Shown: in pieces, positions 57,301-64,000 of the stretch
Layout of the letters: each line of letters starts with the position of its first letter
Numbering within the stretch: the stretch's first letter is position 1
Assembly: GCA_028673005.1 (NCBI GenBank)
Contig: CM054118.1
Span: 7,094,410 to 7,158,409, forward strand
Reading direction: 5' to 3'
Length of the DNA: 64,000 nucleotides
From: Tanypteryx hageni
Taxonomy: Eukaryota > Arthropoda > Insecta > Odonata > Petaluridae
The notes under the pieces: generated by a model
Told to the model about the DNA's origin: nothing
Seen by the model: only the letters and a program-made list of their open reading frames with translations
The model's database searches: none
Made by a program: the position numbers and the translations under genes

Positions 57301-58667
57301 TTGTAGTGCGTTTGGTCGAGGCTTTCATGCATTGCCGCAAAAGCTCTTTGTCTGTGTATTTACGTGGTAACCTCACCACGCGAAGCAGAGCTCCTTTGTT
57401 TTAATTTCATATTTTTTTCTACGTCCCAGAAAGATCGTAAGGTCATAGATGTTGGTGTGATAGAAAAACGTTGAAACGTTATAGTAAGTGCATAAATTCC
57501 GCATTTTCCCGGCATTATTTCGAAAGAGGACTGAAACAATAATTTCACCGTAAGAGTAAACATTTCCGCCATTTTTCATACGAGTTGTTCCGTTCGATGA
57601 AAAAACAAACGCATCGTATATTTGTATGAAATCGAGATACGGAACTTGGCTATTAGTTTTTTTTCTCCCGGTATCAATTGGGTCAGTTATCGACCTCCGC
57701 TAACAATTCAGCGCTTTTGACTTAAAATATATTTGCCATCCACTCGATGGCAACGCTTTTTAATTATCTTGGTCTCTTTTTCTGTTGTGTTTTCAAGCAA
57801 ACAGTAAGTCGTTATTTGGACTCGTCGCGACGCATTTGTACATATTTAGGTGTATCAACAATTTTATGTGTTATCGTTGAAGAATTAACTCGGGTTAAGA
57901 CGAATTTAAGTCGACGCTTTCTAGTTTTGTGTACCCAAAACAAAGGAAAACACATTTATACTTGAGCCAATAGAATAGAATTGCGTAGACTTGTCGGAGA
58001 TCTACTTTTGTCTAAATGACGACGTTTCACCTAATCGTTGTTTTCCAAATACTTATTTGGAATTTCTTCTATTTTTATTTCGGAATAAACTCTCGGTGAT
58101 TTGCCATTAAGGAGAATTTAATAGTTTTTTATATTTATTTCTGTTTTAGTTAAGTATTTTAGGGAATTGAGAGTAAAACAGGTCTTCTATTGATATTTCG
58201 CTTTCATTCAATCCACTCTCCCAGATTGGATTTATTTTTAATTATTAATTTTCTAGTGTGATTATGGTGAAAATGACGGGTTGGCATTAATGAAGTATTA
58301 CTGTTTTATGAGTTCAAGATGAAGACCTGAGCTAAGGGTTAAATCAATATGAATTGCTTTGAATATTCCAAATCTAGTATATTGCTTTCTAAAATTATTT
58401 TTTCATGTCAATTATGGTATAAGCTTTCAGAGATCACCTAAGGTTTTGATAGCTGTGTGGGACTGGCTCATAAGTGATATCGCTCGAGTTTTATGGTTAA
58501 AATACTTACAAAAAGATTTGTTAACAAGGTATCATCAATCGATTCTGCACGTAGCATTTCCTGGTAAAAGAAAACACTTTTCTATAGATTAAAAATTTGT
58601 TACAAGTTGTTTAAAATAATTTAAAACAAAATATCTCCCATTTTCTGGTTATGCGCTTTAATTGGAA
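57301..58667. other. unassigned DNA
   Basis: AT-rich with short frames; nothing recognised. Confidence 0.3.
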
Positions 58668-58735
58668 TTAGACTGATATCTTAGTTGGTAGCACCTATCC
58701 GGAAAGTGGGAGACTCGGCTTCGAAAGCCGGTTAA
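58668..58735 (+). repeat. tRNA-like head, possibly of a second SINE family
   Basis: An A-box-like TTAGTTGGTAGC (58681-58692) and a B-box-like GGCTTCGAAAGCC (58717-58729) are spaced as in a tRNA. The flanks do not form an acceptor stem, so this is not a functional tRNA. A tRNA-derived SINE or relic is more likely. There is no second copy in this window. Confidence 0.45.
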
Positions 58736-59179
58736 GTTCAGAATTTCTCTTCTACTTTAAGTTCACATTTATGTTAAGCCTTATGCGCTCTCGCGTAATT
58801 ACTCTATTTCCAAACATTCAGTAATTTATAACCAATAACTCGCCTCTGCAGTCATCTAATCGAATTTGATTTGAACGCTATAAGATCGTTCGAGTTGGCT
58901 GTCCACCTAAAAGGAGACTTATTTCGGGAACAGAAACATTTTTCGACCGCGTTCCCTGGCGCCTCTTTCCACTAATATTCGCGAACCAAAACACGAAAGT
59001 AACTTGACATGGAGGTCAAGTACCGGAACGATTTCCTTTCCTTCTCAAGTTATCGGTTCCCTCTCTCCAAAAACGTCTTCGAAGATTTTCATTTCTCGGG
59101 TTATAACTTTAACCAATCTATCCATCCCTTGACGAGGAAAAATATCCACGCACACACACACAAATAAATAAATAAATAA

Positions 59180-59183
<4 letters not shown>
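58736..59183. other. unassigned DNA
   Basis: No feature recognised; ends with (CA)n, (AAAT)n and then (AT)n. Confidence 0.3.

Positions 59184-59223
<40 letters not shown>
59184..59223. repeat. (AT)n microsatellite at PLE fragment edge
   Basis: Runs directly into AACAACTTACGGAAAAGG, the complement of the PLE phrase CCTTTTCCGTAAG. A second tract begins at 59527 on the other side. Confidence 0.95.
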
Positions 59224-59225
<2 letters not shown>

Positions 59226-59531
59226 CAACTTACGGAAAAGGAAAGGTAAAATAGATATATGGATGTCAACAAGGTGTTGGGATGAGGAAACCCAGTGAGC
59301 ACTCACCAATCAGACGACTTCAGGTTGGCGAGGCCCCGGGGATGTCGAAGCGACACACGTAGCTGAAGAAGGAGTAGTTCCGAAAGCTTCTACGTTTGTG
59401 ATGTTTCTGTGTTTTTGTGTTATTTTACGTGTGTCGCTTCGACATCCCCGGGGCCTCGCCAACCTGAAGTCGTCTGATTGGTGAGTGCTCACTGGGTTTC
59501 CTCATCCCAACACCTTGTTGACATCCATATA
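59224..59531. mobile_element. fold-back of PLE 5'-end sequence
   Basis: Positions 59256-59360 and 59427-59531 are near-perfect inverted repeats of about 105 bp (paired coordinates sum to 118787), separated by 66 bp. The arms carry the phrases CTTGTTGACATCC, TGGGTTTCCTCATCCCAACA and CCTCGCCAACCTGAAGTCGT, found also at 50000-50085. CTTGTTGCC and TTCCTTTTCC in the PLE at 18.2 kb correspond. The left arm extends outward into PLE sequence (59224-59255) before (AT)n. No coding. The spacer holds a hammerhead-like motif. Confidence 0.85.
59357..59395 (+). ncRNA. Hammerhead-ribozyme-like motif in PLE fold-back
   Basis: Stem I is a perfect 6-bp ACGTAG/CTACGT (59357-59362 with 59390-59395). The core is CTGAAGA (59363-59369), followed by one extra A (59370). 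Stem II is GGA/TCC (59371-59373 with 59379-59381), then GAA (59382-59384), a loop-less palindromic stem III AGCT (59385-59388), and T59389 at the cleavage position. The motif sits upstream of the PLE 5' sequence in the right arm, the place where PLE terminal repeats are known to carry hammerheads. A decayed equivalent lies at 18088-18130 upstream of the PLE gene. Confidence 0.6.
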
Positions 59532-59545
59532 TATATATATATATA

Positions 59546-59899
59546 GCTTAAAAATAAAAACAAAAACCCTCTTACTACAGCGGTATCATATTCCTTCTCC
59601 CATCACCGACGATGAGAAGCTTTTCCCGCAAGTATCAGATCACCCTCTTCCCATTTAATCCGTCGCCCTCTTCCTACCTCTCTCTCCTCCACTCCCACTC
59701 TTCTTCTCCTGCCGCTCCACTCCGCAAGGGTGGCCTCACTCGAGAAAACCGTATCTCTGAAGCATAATCCTTGCCTCGCCGTGTACACATCAGGAGATAC
59801 CCTTCAACCGCTCTTCTCCTCGCCTGTTTTGGCAAGAGTGCGGACGAGAAATATAAGGAGAGGAAGGAGTGTGAGTGAGTGGGTTCCCTTTCTCACATC
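59546..59899. other. unassigned DNA
   Basis: No recognised gene; pyrimidine bias begins in this stretch. Confidence 0.3.
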
Positions 59900-60920
59900 C
59901 CAACCTCTTTAACTTTTACACTTTCACCCTCTTCCACCTCCCTTCCTCCCATTTCTCCCTTACAACGAATACTTCTTCCTTTCTGCTATTCTTACTCTCT
60001 CTTTCTCCCCATTCAGTCCTTTTCCTTTTTTTCCCTTTCCGGCACTTTAATGAGTTCAACCTCTTCCCCAATTTCGGAAACAATCCACGAGCCTTCCCTC
60101 TTACCATCGCCTTCCCGTCTGAAAACATCACAGCCCTTACTTCCTCCTCCTCCTCACCTTTCTCTTTTTTCTTTCTTATTCCCCCTTTCCAGCTCCTCTT
60201 CTCTCCGTTCTCTCCCTCCTTTCTTCTCCTCCATATTGTTTTGTTCTCCTTCCTGCTCTATCTTATATATTCCCCAACTCAGTTGTCCCCTCTCTTCCAC
60301 CTACTCGTCGCATTCCCTCCATATTTCCCACTCCTCTCCTCCTCCTATCTCCTCCCCACTCCCTCCTTTCTGACCCCCTATTCTCCTATCCAACCCTTTC
60401 CTATTTCCATTTCCTCTCATATCCCCTCCCTTCTCTTTCCTTTCTCTCTCTTCTTATTTATCGTCTCCGACTCTCTCTTCTTCAATTTATTCCTCTCATT
60501 CTTTTTCTCTTACTCCCCACCCTCTTCTTCCTCCTTTTTCTCCCTGTTTCATATCCCCCTTCTCCCTCAATTCCCTCAACTCCCCTTCCTCCACTCTTTC
60601 CCTTACCTCCTTCTCACCTTCCTTTCTCTCCCCGTCCCTCCTACTTCCTCTCCCTACTTCCTCTTCCTACCTTCCTCTTCCTACCTTCCTCTTCCTACCT
60701 TCCTCTTCCTACCTTCCTCTTCCTACCTTCCTCTCTCTTAAAGTTGCTTATCTATCTATTTTCCTTCTCTCTCATTCTCCTCCCTCTTTCCACTCCCTTC
60801 TCTTCCTTTCTTCTCCCTCTTCCTTCTCCCTATTCCTTCTCCCTCCTCATCCTTCCTACTTCATTCTTTCCTCTCGGATCTTCCTTCTCACTTCTCTCTT
60901 TCACCCTCCACCAACCCAAC
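59900..60920 (+). repeat. pyrimidine-rich tract with 14-bp tandem units
   Basis: About 1 kb, almost only C and T on the plus strand. At 60662-60735 it is a tandem array of CTACCTTCCTCTTC, about five units. The 288-codon Ser/Pro/Leu/Phe frame on the plus strand follows from composition. Confidence 0.9.
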
Positions 60921-61684
60921 CTCATCGCATCTCTTATTTTGGAATCGATAAGGCCGATCCGGGAAAAAGGAAACGATACTTTGGGACGGGGCTATTATAT
61001 AGGAAATCGGCGTCCGGATTAGAATTTCGCATTCCTCTCTGAGAGGGTGATTAACCTCGTGGAAAATGGCGCTCCGCACCGGTGACGACGCGCCATTTTT
61101 TTACGTCTCCATTTTAGCGAGGTGTCGGGAAAAATGAGAGAGAAAGAGTCGTTTTAGTGTCTTCAAGCTCTTAATGGACGTTTCCCGGCAATAAATAATA
61201 CGGTTAATCTTTCGGAAAAAAATGTTCAGTGTTGATGATGCGCGCTGGAATGGGTTGGGTGGAGGTCTCGCTTTGCATTCCTATTGGAGGTAAAAAGGGC
61301 TCTTCCGAAACTGGTAACTGAGTCGGATACATGTAAATTTTAGGCTGTCATCTGAATGACGCAATCAGGAATATCGCGCCGCGGCTATTTAGAGGAACGT
61401 AGATTTTCAGTGAAAGCATTTATATTTATTAAAATTGGGCACAGCCTGCGTATAACGTTTATTCAAAGTGACACGAAATCCTTCACGACTTGTCTGCAAG
61501 ATGGTGCAAATCTTTTAAAATGTTGCAGTGCCGGGCATGATCTAAATGAAGAATTATAAAAGGAGGAAGTATTCAAAATACGGTATCACTCGAAAAAACA
61601 ATTACATAAAATATGAAGCTTAAAAACATTATAAGCAAATTTAAAAGAGCAGGATTTTGATTAAATAGAATGCAATGCGCGCAC
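60921..61684. other. unassigned DNA
   Basis: No gene recognised. It contains the 10-bp inverted repeat at 61063-61099. Confidence 0.3.
61063..61099. promoter_or_regulatory. inverted pair of AAAATGGCGC (YY1-like) sites
   Basis: AAAATGGCGC (61063-61072) and GCGCCATTTT (61090-61099) form a perfect 10-bp inverted repeat around 17 nt. AANATGGCG is the core of YY1/Pho-type sites, which occur at animal promoters and enhancers. No gene was found nearby, so function is speculative. Confidence 0.3.
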
Positions 61685-64000
61685 ATATCTACATCTACAT
61701 CTACATTATACCCTGCAAGTAACCTTTTTGGTGGATGGCAGGGGTTGCAGTGCACCAAGGGTCCATAGTTTTCCTACGTTATCTTTTTCTATTATGCTCT
61801 CTTATCGTCCTAGGGAGAAACGATCCTCTATATCGCTATCGTTCTACAGTCGATCTCGCGAATCTTATCCTCACTGTCCTGCCTTCCGAGATACGTCGGG
61901 CTTCTGATAAGTCCTACTACCTCATTCGCTAGTCCCTCCGACATAAATTTTTCCAGTAGTTTAATTCTAGCCTGCAGCCTACGTTCCTCTAACGATGTCC
62001 ATTTCAGATTATCTATTAATGATGTTACCCTTTGTTTACTATCGTAATTCCTCTTTACAAATCTAGCTGCCCTGCGCTGAACCTTTTCTATCTCGTTAGT
62101 GAGTCCCTTTTCGTAAGGATCCCACACAGCTGAAGCATATTCCACCTGCGGTTGAACCAAGGATAAATAACATAATTCTTTCACTTTTTCGGAGCTATTT
62201 CGAACTATTCTCCTTATAAAGGCCAGCTTTTTGTTAGCGGCACCTATCAATCGGCGAATGTGGGTGTCCCACGAGAGATCACGATGGATCGTGACTCCGA
62301 GGTATTTAATCGAGTCTGAAACTTTAATCTCTACTCCGTCCAACGAATAATGATTATTCAACGAGATACTCTTGGTTCTCCAAAAGTTGATGACGCAGCT
62401 TTTCTTTTGGTTTATCTCTAACTGCCATTCCTTACACCATGCAGAAATAGCTTCTAGGTCATTTTGGAGATACTGGTGGTCTTCCGTATTGCTTATTTCT
62501 CTATAGATGACGGTGTCGTCCGCGAAAAGCCTAATTTTACTTCTGACTACTGAGCTGATATCGTTTATATAAATTAGAAATAATAACGGACCAATTACAC
62601 TACCCTGTGGAACACCAGAGACAACCTCCACTAAGTTCGAAGATTTCCCATCTATAACAACCATCTGCTTCCTATGATTTAAAAACTCACGGATCCAACT
62701 AACGATTTTAGAATTAACGCCTAAGGTTTCTAATTTCGTTATTAACTTCCTGTGAGGTACCTTATCAAAGGCTTTCCAAAAATCTAAGAAAACGGCATCG
62801 ACCTGCGTATTCTTTTCTCCGCTTCTCAGTAAACAATTAACAAAAAGACCGAGCTGAGTATCACATGACCTACCTTTCCTGAAGCCGTGTTGACAATCAT
62901 CTAACAATAAATTACTATCAAGAAATCGCATTATGTTGCTAACGAGTATATGCTCGAGAATCTTACACGATATCGAAGTTAAAGAAATCGGCCTGTAATT
63001 TTCTGGGTTCTCCTTGTCGCCGCCCTTATGAATTGGGGTAACGTGCGCTAACTTCCAGTCGCTAGGGACCTCCGCGCGAGAAATGGATTTCTCGAATATT
63101 ATCAGAAGAAAAGGTGCTATTTCTTCAGCTAATTCTTTTAAAACGCGTGCAGGAATTTCTTCGGGGCCAGTGGCTTTGTTATGTCTGATGGAACTTAATT
63201 GCTTTGCTATTCCCACCTCAGAAAATACTATATCGTTCATCAGGTCCCCCCTTATTGCGGGTGCATAATGTACGCAATGGTCGCTGACGGCTGTGAGTGC
63301 TTTTACAAAATGACCGTTTAACAGGTTGGCTTTCTCTACGCTATCATGAATAACGGCACCCGAGTCATTACGCAGGGAAGGTATTGTAGGGCCTCTACCT
63401 TGGACCTCTCTCACATAGGACCAAAACGCTTTAGGGTCCTCCTTCAAATAATTATTTAATACCTTATTCTGGAAGTTAGTAAAAGCCTCGCGCATAGTAG
63501 TTCTCGCTTTAGCGCGGGATTCCTTATACGTCTTAACTTTAGTTTCTCTATATTCATCGGATGATGTAGACGGCATATTTTTTATTTTCGCGTGGCTTAT
63601 TCTCTGACGCCTAAGCGCACTCCTAACTTGCTTATTGTACCAACGTGGCTCTTTATTGCCGACCTTCAATTTAATTGGAATGTACTTATCGATACTCTCT
63701 AGCATTATATCCTTGAATAGTTTCCATGACGACTCAGCACCTGATCGTTCGGTCATATCATGGAAGCCAGGTAGTATTTCTCGTAGGCGCGACCTGAAGC
63801 TTGAAAAGTTTGCCCTAGCAAATATATAAAACTTTCTTTGAGACTTAGGGTGCCTATCGATTTTCAACTTACACTCTGCATATACGGCCTGATGATCACT
63901 TATCCCATCTTCAATGGTGACTTTGTTTATTCTTTCTGGGACGTTAGTTGCTAATAAATCTAATATGTTTCCCAATCGCGTTGGCTTGCTGACTAATTGA
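61685..64000 (-). mobile_element. CR1/L2-group LINE copy A, continuing past the window edge
   Basis: Minus-strand element with its 3' end at about 61685, where (GTAGAT)n is visible as CTACATCTACATCTACATT, followed by a 3' UTR with TTACTTGCAGGGTATAATG. ORF2 fills 61828 to the window end. The 5' part, including most of the endonuclease and ORF1, lies outside. Copies B (43925) and C (44930) and the older 2.9-5.1 kb element are relatives. Confidence 0.93.
61828..63999 (-). CDS. CR1/L2-group LINE ORF2 (endonuclease end plus reverse transcriptase), partial
   Basis: Reverse transcriptase that copies the LINE RNA at a nicked target. The frame is open for over 715 codons and reaches the window edge, where it begins QLVSKPTRLGNILDLL; the endonuclease end is marked by GISDHQAVYAE (about residue 24). 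RT motifs follow in order: HVTPIHKGGDKENPENYRPI, LTSISCKILEHI, DCQHGFRKGRSCDTQL, DAVFLDFWKAFDKVPH (motif A), SGVPQGSVIGPLLFLIYIND (motif B), IRLFADDTVIY (motif C, catalytic F-A-D-D) and KYLGVTIHRDLSWDTHIRRL. The C-terminal thumb-like region ends RREID-type, but one extra base at about 61838 shifts the last residues to CRTIAI instead of CRTERYRGSFLPRTIREHNR. Otherwise no break is seen, so this was active recently. Confidence 0.93.
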   Translation of the reverse strand, partial: QLVSKPTRLGNILDLLATNVPERINKVTIEDGISDHQAVYAECKLKIDRHPKSQRKFYIFARANFSSFRSRLREILPGFHDMTERSGAESSWKLFKDIMLESIDKYIPIKLKVGNKEPRWYNKQVRSALRRQRISHAKIKNMPSTSSDEYRETKVKTYKESRAKARTTMREAFTNFQNKVLNNYLKEDPKAFWSYVREVQGRGPTIPSLRNDSGAVIHDSVEKANLLNGHFVKALTAVSDHCVHYAPAIRGDLMNDIVFSEVGIAKQLSSIRHNKATGPEEIPARVLKELAEEIAPFLLIIFEKSISRAEVPSDWKLAHVTPIHKGGDKENPENYRPISLTSISCKILEHILVSNIMRFLDSNLLLDDCQHGFRKGRSCDTQLGLFVNCLLRSGEKNTQVDAVFLDFWKAFDKVPHRKLITKLETLGVNSKIVSWIREFLNHRKQMVVIDGKSSNLVEVVSGVPQGSVIGPLLFLIYINDISSVVRSKIRLFADDTVIYREISNTEDHQYLQNDLEAISAWCKEWQLEINQKKSCVINFWRTKSISLNNHYSLDGVEIKVSDSIKYLGVTIHRDLSWDTHIRRLIGAANKKLAFIRRIVRNSSEKVKELCYLSLVQPQVEYASAVWDPYEKGLTNEIEKVQRRAARFVKRNYDSKQRVTSLIDNLKWTSLEERRLQARIKLLEKFMSEGLANEVVGLIRSPTYLGRQDSEDKIREIDCRTIAI

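Noticed and set aside
56613..57332. 239-codon open frame on the minus strand
   Set aside because: Ser/Pro/Leu repeats result from a purine-only minisatellite; no domain and no complexity.
59875..60741. 288-codon open frame on the plus strand
   Set aside because: Lies wholly in a C/T tract where stop codons are scarce by composition.

Overview
This 64 kb window reads as nuclear DNA from an animal, most likely an arthropod and probably an insect. It is AT-rich, full of microsatellites, and has no operons or dense coding. Almost every recognisable open frame belongs to a transposable element typical of arthropod genomes: CR1/L2-group LINEs, Penelope-like elements (PLE), an RTE-like LINE, piggyBac, several hAT elements, pogo, PIF/Harbinger, Helitrons and a tRNA-derived SINE. 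I found no host exon I could defend, so the window looks intergenic or deep intronic. The species cannot be fixed from sequence alone.

Layout. 1-2.7 kb: dispersed unclassified repeats interrupted by a 493-bp fold-back (411-903) whose arms carry a hammerhead-ribozyme-like motif. 2.9-5.1 kb: a decayed CR1/L2-type LINE with an esterase-like ORF1, an endonuclease, and a deletion removing almost all of the reverse transcriptase. 5.48-7.95 kb: a full-length piggyBac with a broken transposase. 8.0-8.7 kb: repeat family R, which recurs at 23.9, 29.1, 44.5 and 45.5 kb. 9.8-11.1 kb: two Helitrons head to tail. 11.7-13.4 kb: pyrimidine-rich DNA. 15.7-16.7 kb: a hAT element with target-site duplication. 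18.1-20.3 kb: a PLE reverse transcriptase pseudogene. 20.7-22.2 kb: an RTE-like LINE relic split by a hAT MITE with a perfect 8-bp duplication. 25.2-25.8 kb: diverged tandem repeats. 29.7-30.6 kb: a SINE, a second hammerhead-like motif and a PLE fragment. 34.0-35.6 kb: a Helitron end, a large 16-bp minisatellite and a ZBED5-like hAT transposase relic. 36.9-37.1 kb: a hAT MITE. 41.3-43.5 kb: Harbinger and hAT relics. 43.5-48.0 kb: a block bounded by inverted arms of about 350-385 bp that holds LINE, SINE, repeat R and pogo pieces. 49.9-50.3 and 59.2-59.5 kb: PLE 5'-end fragments set in AT microsatellites, the second a fold-back with a third hammerhead-like motif. 50.3-50.9, 56.3-57.3 and 59.9-60.9 kb: strongly strand-biased purine or pyrimidine tracts. 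61.7-64.0 kb: a nearly intact CR1/L2-type ORF2 running off the window edge.

How it fits together. No metabolic or host system is visible; this is a nested archive of mobile DNA. The most interesting thread is the hammerhead-like set. Three separate loci share a core of the form YUGANGA-N-stem II-GAA, a loop-less palindromic stem III and a short stem I. Two sit in fold-backs of PLE-like terminal sequence and one lies just past a SINE. Hammerhead ribozymes in PLE terminal repeats are established in the literature. The fold-back arrangement, the shared extra core nucleotide and the SINE neighbour are what deserve follow-up.
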